DNA from: Dasyornis broadbenti
Taxonomy: Eukaryota > Chordata > Aves > Passeriformes > Dasyornithidae
Length of the DNA stretch: 64,000 nt
Direction of reading: 5' to 3'
Assembly: GCA_013397935.1 (NCBI GenBank)
Contig: VZRN01001307.1
Location: 178,005-242,004, forward strand
The notes beneath the pieces are model-generated. The model was not told where the DNA came from and made no database searches. It saw only the letters and a program-made list of their open reading frames with translations. Positions 10,620 to 21,700 of the stretch are shown in pieces. The position numbers and the translations under genes were made by a program. How positions within the stretch are numbered: the stretch's first letter is position 1; every line of letters begins with the position of its first letter.

Positions 10620-12720
10620 AGCCTGAGCTATAAAGATTCCATCATTTCATAGCGATAATCCTGCTTTCTTAGCTTTGACATCCTCCCACCAAACCCACGG
10701 CACCGGGGATGGGATGGGATGGGCTGGGAGAGGTTCAGGCATGCAGAGCTCAGCCTTGCTGAGGAATCCCCTTCGGTGCTCACAAAGCTAAAAATAATCA
10801 TAAATTGCTTCCCCAGGTAGTGTTCTCCCATCCCTGGGGGAAATCAATCACAGCATCAAAGGGAAGGCAGCTCCAAAGGGCTCCGGCAGAGCTCCACACG
10901 CTCAGAGAGAGGCGCCGGGGGGTGGATAACAGCAGCAAACCCTGTAGTCAGCAGCCCCTCCCCACCTGGTTGTTTTTCTCTTTTATTTTTTTTTTGGTTT
11001 AACTTTTAATTATTTTTAAAGGTTGTTATTTTTTTTTTTTCCCCCCCCAGATTTATACAGGATTGAGTGGCAGAAATCTCAAATTTAATTTAATTAGCAC
11101 CTCCTCCCTGCCTGGAAATGTCTTTGCTTCAAGTCTGACAGTTCCACCCTTTGACTGCCATCGCCTCCTTCCCTCTGTGTTTCTAAGGGTCCTAGAAGAG
11201 TCTTGTTCCCTCCGTTATTTGTGCTCCAGCCCCGGCACAGACACACTGAAAGCTTCTGGGGTGCAGCAGGCCCAGCAAGACTGGAAAGCAGCAGCACACA
11301 CATTGTTTTTTCCTCCCCTCCGTCCTAAGGAGATGCTGATTTAATTGTATTTATTCCTCGGCAATCGGTGGCAGACGTGGAAGTGACAGTGCCATCAGAT
11401 GGAAGGCAGATAATAAATACCAGCATTAAAAACAAACCCAAGTGTGGGTGCAGGCGCTGTCGATTGGCATCTGTGCAGGGCAGGAGCTGCATCGGACAAC
11501 ATCCCATGGCAAAGCTCTCCACGTACGCTGTTAATAGAGCAGGAAAGGCACATAAAATCCAAAGATTCTGACTGCTTTTACAAGCCCTGTGTGTTGAGGG
11601 CACAGGTAAAGCTCCCAGAGCAGCAGTTCAATGTGCAAATCCACTTGAACCAGCACAAAAGGAATAACCTCCCCGCTCAGGTGTCCTTTCTCCCCAGGAA
11701 AAAAAACATCCGTGCAACCCCCTCCTTCCAACAAGGGGCAGAATCGGCCCTGAATACATCCCTCCTGCAAGCCAGGAATTTGTTATTCTAAATAGACACT
11801 AATTACACAGGAGTGCAGAGAGCAAGACGACCCTGCACGGCCGCACGAATGCGCCTTGATTGGCGTGGCGGGCTCTGCCGCGCTGTGTCCTAACAAGTGT
11901 GCTGTGTTTGCTGATGGGGACATGGGCTGGCTTTGAGGGGGCTCCCTGGCAGTGCCAGGCTCGGGATTAAAGTGCCTTGAGGCTCCCTGGGAAATCAGCA
12001 CGGACCTCGCCCGCAATCAGGGACACCAAGGTGACGCTCGTGATTAGCTCGGAAGAAAACATCGGCGTAGGGAGGGGCGCACTTTCACCTGCCTGTGCGC
12101 CTGGTCTGCACTGGAGTTATGCAAAGCGACTTTGGAAGCAACATTTGATTTGTCGCTGAGACATGGACCTCTCTTAAACCCTTCTGCCTCAGTTTTGTAC
12201 CAGTTTCAGGAGCTTGGTGTTGTGCTGGGGAGGGTCTGATGGTAAACCCGCATTTCTAGGGCGAAATTGGGTGTTTAAAATTGTCTGCTTTCAGGGATGT
12301 TTTCCTAAGCAAAAGGGAAGAGAAAAACCAACCCCACTCGACAGCTCAGCCCCAGCAGGCACTGCTTAACCCCTTTGTCACCGGTGGCATTTTACTCTGG
12401 GGTAGCAGAGTCCCTTGTAAATGTTACAGTCACCGACAAGGGTTATACTCGCACATCGCAGTGACTTTGGTGCTGGGGACCACTAAGCTGGGACTGGATT
12501 GGCACTGGGAAGAGGACAACGCCCAGATCAGGGACTGAACCCCACCACAGCACGATGGAGGGAAGGGACAGCAAGTGGGGATAGAGTCTGGATCTCTTCG
12601 TTTCCAGGCAGAGGCTCCTCCACCAGACACTTGGTGCCTCCCCAACCAGCACTCAGAAATGGGAGAGGGACAGGTGCTACCCTCATGGGCACAGCAAGGA
12701 GAGACAGACCCGCAGCTGAT
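10620..12720. other. Non-coding stretch with poly-T tracts and small AT-rich blocks
   Basis: Contains T-rich runs at about 10981-11050, a possible reverse-orientation A-tail followed by a C run. Two weak regulatory-looking blocks lie at about 11335-11430 (TTAATTGTATTTATTCC and AGATAATAAATACC words) and 11775-11900 (ACTAATTACACAGG followed by CpG-containing sequence). No exon or known transposon body was recognised. Confidence 0.4.
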
Positions 12721-12928
12721 GGAAACTCGTAAAATGGGAAAGAACTTCTTTACTCTGTGGATGACCACCTGGAACAGGCTGCCCAGAGAGGAGTGGAGTC
12801 TCCATCCCTGGAGATATTCCAGAACCAGCCACAAGCCTGTGCCATGTGCTCTGGGATGACCTTGCTCGAGCAGGGAGGTTGGAGCAGGTGACTCCCTGTG
12901 CTTCCTTCCAACCTGACCCATTCTGGGA
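12721..12928 (+). mobile_element. CR1 LINE 3' fragment (divergent subfamily)
   Basis: Plus-oriented CR1-like sequence: GAACAGGCTGCCCAGAGAGG, GGAGTCTCCATCCCTGGAGA, GGTTGGAGCAGGTGACTCC and TTCCTTCCAACCTGACCCATTCTGGGA at the 3' end. The octamer tail is reduced to one copy. The wording marks a different CR1 subfamily from the copy at 13384. Confidence 0.88.
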
Positions 12929-13383
12929 CATCCAAAAGCAGAGACGCCCAGACATTCCCAGCAGGAGCAAAGGGGACACAACCACATCTCTTCTCTTCCT
13001 CACGCAACTTGGAAACGTGGTACCCTCACTTGCCTCCTTCTCCCTCTGCTCTCCAACTCAGCATCAAGCCTGACCCTGCTCTTCTCCTGGTGCTGACCCT
13101 TCCATCCCCTGTTGAGCACACACAGAGCATTGTCCTTTCTAAAGAGAATCTCCTTCCCTGCAATTACCAAGCGAGGAGAGGAGCACTGGAGTTGTATTGA
13201 CTTACAAAGCCCACACGGTTGGAATGCAGCCCAAACAAATCAATGGCATATTTAGCCAAATAAACTGCTCTAGCAAGCTGATGACTCCAGACCTCCACTG
13301 GTCTGGAGGATATTTTACTGGAATGCCTGGTGGTTTGCAGGTAGAGCAGTTTTAAAAGCATGAGGCAAATTAATGTAGTGACA
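12929..13383. other. Non-coding stretch, no gene seen
   Basis: Spacer between two plus-oriented CR1 copies. No exon or additional repeat recognised. Confidence 0.45.
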
Positions 13384-13650
13384 GAAAAGAGGGAATGGTT
13401 TGACACTGAAAGAGAACAGGTTTAGGTCAGATGTTGGGAAGGAATTCTTCCCTGTGAAGGTGGTGAGGCCCTGGCACAGGGTGCCCAGGGAAGCTGTGGC
13501 TGCCCCTGGATCCCTGGCAGCGTCCAAGGCCAGGCTGGACAGGGCTTGGAGCAACCTGGGACAGTGGAAGGTGTCCCTACCATGGCAGGGGGTGGGATGA
13601 AATGAGCTTCAAGGTCCCTTCCAACCCAAACCAGTCTGGGATTCGGTGGT
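13384..13650 (+). mobile_element. CR1 LINE 3' fragment
   Basis: Well-preserved CR1 3' end: AGAGGGAATGGTTTGACACT, GGAATTCTTCCCTGTGAAGG, GGCACAGGGTGCCCAGGGA, GGCCAGGCTGGACAGGGCTT and AAGGTCCCTTCCAACCCAAA, ending ATTCGGTGG. Same family type as the copies at 3908 and 35463. It is 5'-truncated and non-coding. Confidence 0.93.
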
Positions 13651-16600
13651 AACATCGACGCTATGAACAAGATTTCCACATCAGCAGAAGGTTTGACCAG
13701 GTGATGTCCGAGAAGTTTCATCAAACTTAAATTATTACATGACTCTGTCCATGTTGGCAACCACCCACAGGAATTTCCTCTTTTCCGTGAAAATGTGATC
13801 ATGAGAAAGGATTGGCGACACTGTTCTGGGGTCACAGCTCTTGGATAAGCACAGATGGGAAACCGAGAGTGTTGAAGAAGAGAAGCTACCAGGGAAGAGA
13901 GATATGAAAGGGGAAGTGGAAACACAAGCAGTTGTAGCTCAGCTCCTCCAGAAAAGCCAACTCCCTTTTGAAATAGCAAACCCGGTCACTTTTAAACCCC
14001 ATGGCTTCCAAATTCAGTCTTTAAGAGCTGGAGCAGATGCTGGACTATTTGCACCCCAAATCTGCTTCTCTTCCCCAGAAAAGTCAATCCCACCGCACAG
14101 ACTTGTACACCAGTCCACAAATGAGGCCAGATCGCAATAATCACTGTACAAGCACCAAACAGGTCCTTGAGCAGACTGGGTCTGCTCTTCCCATGGCTTT
14201 GTGTCCAGGGAGCAAAAACATTTCCCACACAGAAGCCACAAATCAAATAACCGGAGTACTTGAGGTCATCTTCTCCAAACCTTTTAAAAATACATATATT
14301 ATTAAACAGACACATGTCAACAGGGAACGCAATTTGGAAAGAAAGACCTGAAATGTTTGTTTTGCAAAGTGGTTTTGGAAATGGACATTTTCCAGCTTTT
14401 TTAATTTTTCCTTTTCTTTCTCTCTTGGCTGAAACCCTTCACCACGTTTGGCAGGGCTTCACAGATGGCGCTGGCCGACCCACAACTGAATTTTTCAGAG
14501 AATAAGCTATTTGTCCAAAAGAAGAAAACATGCCCAGATTTTCTGGGTTCCAACCCTCTCCCACGCTGCTCTTCCTGCCGCTGCAGCCGTTGGCTCGCCC
14601 ACCCCGCGGCAGAGGCTCCGGCAGGATGGCTGCACCGAGGGAGGCTCCTCGGGGAGCTGAGGAGTGATTCCCTCCTCAGGAGAGGAGTGTGCAAGGAGCA
14701 TCCCCGGCCAGGAGCATCCCTGGCAAGGCCCATCCCTTCAAATGAGCATTTCTGCCACGAGCAGTGGATGACACAACAGCACCTGACGCCTCTCGGCGCT
14801 TTCCTCCTCCCTGTGGGAATGGGGAGGGATATTTTCACCCAGCAGAACGGTTTCCATCCTGAACAAGTTCTCTCGGTCTCTGCTGCTCACAGACAGGATG
14901 CAAAGCTTGGCCTGGGTGCATGGGAATGGCTGTGATTTGCAAGTAAACAAATGCGCTGGGTAAGATTTGCTCTATCGCTGGGCAAAATCCTCTTTGAGTC
15001 TGAGCCTCTGGAAGCGGAGCCAGGGGAGGAGATTAATCCCGAGAGCCCCTATTCAGCAAGCTCAGCACTGAGTCAGCCTGCGGGGGGGATGCCCAGGGGA
15101 TGGGGGTGCTCATCCATCGGGATACATCCCCCCAGCACGCCCTGATCCCCGAGCACCTCCAGGAGAGCTGGGAGAGGCTTTTAAAGGGCACTTAGAAACG
15201 TCTTTGAAGCCCCCAGCAGGAAAAGGGAAACAAAGTGCTGCCACTCAGCCCTTGTGCCGCTCAGCCCTTGTGCCGCTCAGCCCGTGTTTCTGCAGGACAG
15301 GGATGCCAGCTCCCTTTCCCACTGCAATCCCAACGGCAGCACCGCCCCCTCCTCATCCTGCAACCGCCAAGTCTGTGCTGCCACAACCCCAGAAGGGCCA
15401 TGGGGACGGCTGGCACAGGGACAGTGCCCTGCCCTCTGCCTCTCCTCAGCTCCAAGAATCCCTGATGGACAAAGCAGCCCCCAAACCTAATCCCAATCCT
15501 TTACTGAGACAACGCTCAGCCCCTGATCCCCAACCAGGGAACATGGAGAGTTTATCCGTGCTGGTGATGGGAAGTCTGGGTCCTACACACGATGAAATCC
15601 CTGTTTAGCTTAAAATCCCTGCAGTTTTGGGGGCAAGACCACGAGAGGAGGCAGAGATTCAAGGCCCTGGAAAAGCAGGCAAGCGCCCAGGGGGATTTTC
15701 AAAGACATGGGAGTCAGGGGAGTGGGGAAAGTCTTCCCGGAGCTGACCCTCAGCTCCAGCAGCACCCCAGAGACATAGCCCTGCCTCGATCCATAACGGT
15801 ATCGCTGGAGCAACACGTTCCTTGTGGAAAACACAAAGAGGAGCAGGGATTTGCCGGAGCTGGGGGGAAGTCGCCACATGGCCGTGTCTGCAGCAGCTGA
15901 GGAGCGAGCTGTCGGTGTTTGCTCACAAACAATATGCTCGTCAGGATCTGGCCTCGTCTCTCAACTAGAAGATTTCCTTATGGAAGTTTCTCCACGGGGA
16001 GCAACGCTACAGATCACGCGCGGCGGGATCGGTCTGGCATCCAAAGCTCCCAAGGAAAAGGCATGGCTGGGGTTCCAAACACCTCCTCTCCATCAGATCT
16101 GTCTTCCAATTAACTAAATACTGCTTAATATATTAAAATATCTTTCCCTCCTTGCCTGCAGTACACTGATGGTGCTGTTACTTTGTTGGTTTTGTTCTAG
16201 CAAGGACCCAAAAGAAGTTTTCTTTTTTTTTTTTCACACTTTTACTCACCAAAAAAAAATCGAAAAATAAAGTAAAAATCTATTTCTGGTTGTTTGTGGC
16301 TTTGCTTCCTGACAGGTTCACACCTCTGCTGTCCCTTCAGAGGATGCATCAAACATTTGTGATGTGCCAAGTGACCTGGAAGAGGCCCCAGCTGGGGCTG
16401 AGACATGATACCCAGTGCTGGAGAAGCAGACGCCACCTCATTTTCCCAGGAAGCCCAACGGAGCCTCAGTCACCTGGGGAGGAGAGCTCCCAGTGCGCCA
16501 GCAGCCTGATTTTATGACTGGCACAACACAAAGCCCGAGGAAGCAGGATGGGCATGGCAGGCACCAAGTAAATTATTTATTTTTTAAACCTAAAGGACAG

Positions 16601-17329
16601 CGACAACTTGGCTGTGGAGCGTGAGCACAACCGGGAGCTCAGCCTGGAGTTGAGCCCCCCAACCCCACCTGCAAAGTCAATTTACTGCTTGGGTTTATTT
16701 GTCGGGGAGAAAATTCCCCATCCGTGGAGGCGTGTAGGGAGAAGGGTCATAAATCTGCCAGGCTGCTGCTGCTCCCGAAGCCTCCCGGGGCCGCTCGCAG
16801 CTGGAGGGGTCGGTGCTGCCGAGGGAGCCGCACGCAGCTCCCCGAGTGTCTGATCAACTGTGCAGAGTTTGCACAGCTTGGGAGGAAATGAGCTCTTCCA
16901 ACACATCCCTGCCATTGCCAGCTCTCCCTTTTAGCCCCCTGCCTGTGCTCCTTGGAAGACCTTTGCCCATAAAAGCAGCGGAGCAGTTCTTGTAATATCC
17001 AGGGATCCCGAGCGTTGTGATTTCCAGCAATGTCAATAAAAAAGGCAAAAAAGGTGTTCAAAATTCACCCCTTGGGGCTGCCCACAATTAATCTGAATTT
17101 CTGAAGCTCCCAACTCTCCAGCCACCTTCAATCCAGCCGGTGGCTTGTTTAACCTCCAGTTTAGAAGAGGAATGGTGATACCCCGCAAGCGGCAACATTT
17201 CTCCTGTTGCTGAACCACGACAATCCACACAGGATGGTTTTTCCTCCAAGAAATGGACTGGGAAGCCAAGGGGACCTGGGGAGCCCAAGGCTGTGTGCTG
17301 TCCCCACCCTGCTGCTGTTGTTCAACATC
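13651..17329. other. Non-coding stretch, no gene seen
   Basis: Long stretch without recognisable transposons or exons. Minor features are a three-copy 16-bp tandem repeat at about 15241-15286, a T run and an A run around 16216-16275, and a short CpG-enriched patch at about 16770-16850 (nine or so CpGs in 100 bp). Open frames here are short and lack domains. Confidence 0.4.
15241..15286. repeat. Short tandem repeat, 16-bp unit x3
   Basis: Three consecutive copies of a unit reading approximately CCGCTCAGCCCTTGTG. The first begins CCACTCAG and the last ends CCCGTG. A small minisatellite of no evident function. Confidence 0.8.
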
Positions 17330-17590
17330 CCATAATGTCACGTCCATTTGCAGATTGCACTTTATTGGTTTTTATTTGGCAGCCTCGCTTGACTCTGCCC
17401 TTTAATTTATCCATTATACATCCTGATTAATTGGCCGATAAAGCTCCGTCCAGTTTTTTAAAACAAATTCCCAGTCCATTTGCTTTTAGTGGAACTGCGA
17501 ACAAGCAGTTTAACTCATTACATTATAGCGCTCGTGCCTGGGCTTCGCTCTGGAAGCAGATATTTCACGATCATACATATGGAACACAGC
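17330..17590. promoter_or_regulatory. Candidate regulatory (CNE-like) block
   Basis: AT-rich island of about 260 bp. Words include CACTTTATTGGTTTTTATTT, TTTAATTTATCCATTATACA, CTGATTAATTGGCC, TTTAACTCATTACATTATAG and ATCATACATATGG. Multiple homeodomain, CCAAT-like and CDX-like cores lie close together, with no repeat signature. It is one of the more convincing enhancer-like blocks, but conservation has not been tested. Confidence 0.32.
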
Positions 17591-18615
17591 TCGGATCTGC
17601 ATTAACAACCCCTCCGAGGCTAGGGCTGGCTGAGGAGAGATCCCACGGCTCTCCTGGAGAGCTGCACAGGGACAGACCCTTCCTCCTGGGGGTTCTTTTC
17701 CCAGGAGAGTGGAAGCCTCTCCCTCCATGAATTGATGCCAAGTTGATGATTGGTTCCCACAAAACCAACTTTTGCACCCCTTTTATTTTTGGCTTCATTG
17801 CCTGCCTGCCTGGTTTTATAAGGAGCCATCTCCAGGGTCCCTTTCTTCCCATGCAGCCTCTTTCAGGGCTGAGGAAACATCTCCCTAAACCAAAACATCT
17901 CCAAAGCCGTTGCTGGAGCCTCTTTCCATCCCTCTTCCCTGGTGCAGCCCTCGGCAGAACCTCCACCAGCAGATTCCTGGCTGCAATCCCTCATTCCCAG
18001 ACATCGAGCACAAACACCTCCACCCGAGCAGCACTTCTGGAGGAGGATTCACGTCACCCATGGCAGATGCGTCCTTGGGCATTCCTTGCTCCCACACCGC
18101 TCCTTGTTTTGCCTGAAAGCCCCGAAATCCCTCTTTTTCTCAGTACCCAAAGCCCCCCCCCCAAAAAAACCTGCCAGAGCCTATTCCAGGTGCAAATGGG
18201 GAACGACACACACGGAGACTGGAGTGAGGGGAGAAGGGAATTAATTCTGCTGGGCTGACTCTTCAAAAGCGTGAAAGGAAGAAAGAAAACGAAGGGGAGA
18301 GCAAAAGCCATTTCCCTGAATATGAAACCAGGAGTGAATAAGCGATGAACTTCCACAGGCCCCTTTAATTCCTGTCCGTCAGCCTGGCTGCCTTTTCTCC
18401 CCTCCAAACGTTATTATCTCTCCCTCTCCTGGCGTGAACAGGACTGGGTGCATCTCTCCGTCTCACCAGCTCAGCTGATAAGCTTGACAGACCTGGGCAC
18501 TGGTGACAGCGTTCACATTTCCAGTGGATAAAGTGCCATTTACATGAGGCAAGTGCTGGTGATTTTCCATCAGCCAGGACAGAATGAGGATGGGAACAGC
18601 TTGTAAGCGTCCCTC
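17591..18615. other. Non-coding stretch, no gene seen
   Basis: Mixed-composition DNA with chance frames on both strands. No domain, transposon or motif cluster recognised. Confidence 0.45.
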
Positions 18616-18770
18616 TTTTTGTTTTTTTTTTTTTTTTTTTCGGTTTGTTTTTTTTTTTTTTTTTTTCGGTTTGTTTTTTTTTTTTTTTTTTTCGGTTTGT
18701 TTTTTTTTTTTTTTTTTTCCGGTTTGCTTTTTGTTGTTGTTGTTTTTCTTTTTTTCTTTTTTTTAAGGGC
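18616..18770. repeat. Poly-T / CGGTTTG minisatellite
   Basis: Runs of about 18-20 T are punctuated by CGGTTTG at 18641, 18667, 18693 and 18720, a period of 26-27 bp. The array then decays into GTTGTTGTTG and T-rich sequence. Four near-identical units point to recent expansion by slippage or unequal exchange of an original homopolymer. Phe-rich (plus) and Lys-rich (minus) open frames over it are artefacts of the repeat. Confidence 0.9.
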
Positions 18771-21700
18771 AAAATCTGGACTTTCTCCTCCACTCACATT
18801 TATAAGCATCACCACGAACAAGGCCCTGGCCCTGATTAAAATTCCCAGCATGCCAGAGTTTGTAAAAATCTCCAGCCCAAAGCAAAACAAGCTCAGGGAA
18901 AAGTCTGGCAACTCATTATATCTGGCTGTTGTCGAGGGGATTAGAGGGGAATTTGGCATGCTCCCCTTTTCCTTCCTTCGGACTCACGCCTTATATTTTT
19001 CAAGGATCCCCCTTTAGCCCACACCACATTTTTTCTGGAAGAGCTGGGTGGTTTTTAATGTTCCCTTTTGTCTTCCCATCACTGCCGTTTTCTTTGCCTT
19101 TTACTGGACAAATCGTTGCCTTCTTTAGGCAGGAAAACCAGGGGCCAGTTCCCACAAGGAAAACTGGTGGGGCTGGGAAAAATGTGAGGTTGAGACACAT
19201 TCCTTTGCTATCAGTCTCCTCCCACCAAGGCCTCCATCCTCCTGCCCCTCCTCAGTCCTTAAGGTCCTGCTGACCTCATTTTGTCCCCTTCCATCGCGGA
19301 TGAAGGGAAGAGGCTGTGCCGGGCGTGGAGCTATCCCCAGGGATTGCCTGGGGGGTTTAAAGGGGATGCAGCTGCAGCCCCAGGCTGTGTGGAAGAGCTG
19401 TAAACCTCGCTTCCAAATCCCTGCTCAGTGTTTTGTCCCCTCTCCAGACAAGTCACTTCTCCTGCGGTCACGCCACCAACACAAGGGAAACCCCATCCCT
19501 GGCGAGCGGGATGGGAGCAATGAAGATCTCTGACAGCGCTAAAAACACCAAGGTCACTGGTAAAGGGCACGTTCTGCTCTGACAACCCAGGCTTTACTGA
19601 CTTCATTAGGAAAAAAATATATACCTCTATTGGTTTTTTTTAATTTTTAGTTTATCCACTAACTTCTCTGCCTGTTCCAAACCAGCAGTCCCAAAGCCAG
19701 GAAGGAGGATTCCCATCAGCTCTGTTAATCACTGTCATGTTTAGAGCACATCATAGCCCTGCCATGGATGGGGCTCCACAGAGATGACAATCGGGCTGGG
19801 CTCAGCAGCAGCGGCCTTGGAAGTTCATGCATGGGAATACCGGAGATAAGGGCGATGCAAGGACAGAAAAAACCCAAATGAACAGCATGTCTGACTGAAA
19901 CATGGGACATCCTCTTAGAATCTTCTCCGTACGTTGTATTTGCAGGAAGACTCTACTTTTAGGAGTTTCGTTGGCAGAATGCTAAACCTACCTATTGCTC
20001 TACATCTCCATCTGCCTTCCTGACAGGAAAAAATATCCAGATAAGGGGAAAGTCACACACTTTTACCACTGATACTGTTCTTCTTAACTGCCCACAAGCA
20101 GTAACCAAGCATTCACACGAAGGACAGCAGGACACTGCCATGCCATAGGTGATGAATTGTGGAAATGGAATACAATATCGGGAACAGGAGAGGGAGTAGG
20201 AACAGTGGAAGGCAGGAAAATAGGAGAGATTTCACCTTGTTTGTGCCCCATTTTATTTAGGGACCTGCCCGTCCCTGCTGCAAAGTCATCCGTCTGGACA
20301 CCTGCTCAGCACTGGGGACAGCATGGATGCTCCAAGAAATTTTCCAAGGTATTCATTCCCAGCTACAGCTTTGCCCTGACAGCATCTGCAGAGCCAGCCC
20401 TGATTCACACCTAAATCCCTGCTGGAAAGGGCAACATCTAATTCCCAGCTATCCCAAGGGATGCCGCTGGGTTTCCAGGGATATCATCCGCAGACAAGCC
20501 CAGGTCCCCTGTTCTAGCAGCGGCTGCCCTCCCCGGGCTCAGGCACAGCTTGGGTGGGAGGCTGCTGCCCACAGGAGCCGAGCAGCAGCCGTGGTGTCTC
20601 TCTGCCTCTGTCATCAATCATAAGGACACAGGGAAGGGTTACAGCTCCTCCGAGCAGGCAGCGAGCCAGTCATGGAGGAGGAAGAGGAGGAGGGAAATAT
20701 GAGACCCCTTTTGCCTTCAGGGATACTCCTGGAAACGCCAGAAGCCAGGAGAAGTCTTTGACTCCATCCCTGGCTCTATCCCCTCTCTTGAACTGCTCCA
20801 GCAAAGCCAAGAACTGCAGCTACCAAACCAAAGGCGGGAGAAATCTTCCTCCTTCCTTCGCCCCTGCAAAGCTCCTCCTGGCACGGCAGCTCCAGCCTGG
20901 CAGGAGGCTGCACGGGGAGGAGCCCGAGTGCCTTCACATCCTCCTCTCCTAAACCCTTCCCGGGCCAGCCCCTCAACATCTGCCGTGCTGCTCCTGCTGC
21001 CCCTCACCTGCTGTTCACGCAGACATTCCCACCCGGCTCCAGGCCGCCAGCTGCACTGGATTTTTCCAGTACCTCCTCCTCCTCCATCCAACCCTGCAGG
21101 GCATCTCCATCCCCACGTCCTCCTGCTGGCTGGACACAGCAAGAGCTGGAGGCACTGCAACAACCCCAACCCCGTTATCCAGCTGCAAACCTGGGATTTG
21201 GGAGGCAGGATGCTCAAGCTCCTGTTTAATTCATCCCGAGATCTGCACAGAGCCCCTGCATGGCACAGGGATGGTGCCCTAATATCACAGATCCTGGGGG
21301 AAGAAGCTCATTTACTACTATTTATATTAATTCATACAATCTGCTCCTCAAATCCTAGCCTATGGAAAGGATACCTTGAGAATTCACAAACCTTTAGGGA
21401 TACAAATATTGCACGGAGCACGACAGCGTCGCAAACTGTGCATGACAGGCAAGAAAATCGACTCTCAGCCTCATCAGAGAAGGCTCCAGAGCCCAAGTCA
21501 GCTCTGAAGCTCCAGTTTTCCTTGGATTGCACTGCAAAAAATAACTCCCCGGAGTCCAAATCCGCAGCCATGCCCCCAACTATCTCCCCAGCCATTCCCT
21601 CACAAAGTCTTTCTTCTTGTCCTGGTGCTAAGGAGGGTTATTACTCCTTCCTCCCAGCATGCGACAGAAATGTTTGTGCAGAGAAAAAAAATCCCCCAAG

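Noticed and set aside
11368..11571. Small frame with a Cys/Arg cluster
   Set aside because: The first codon is GTG rather than ATG, and nothing supports non-AUG initiation or an exon boundary.
18570..19017. Poly-Phe and poly-Lys frames
   Set aside because: Direct translations of the T-rich minisatellite.
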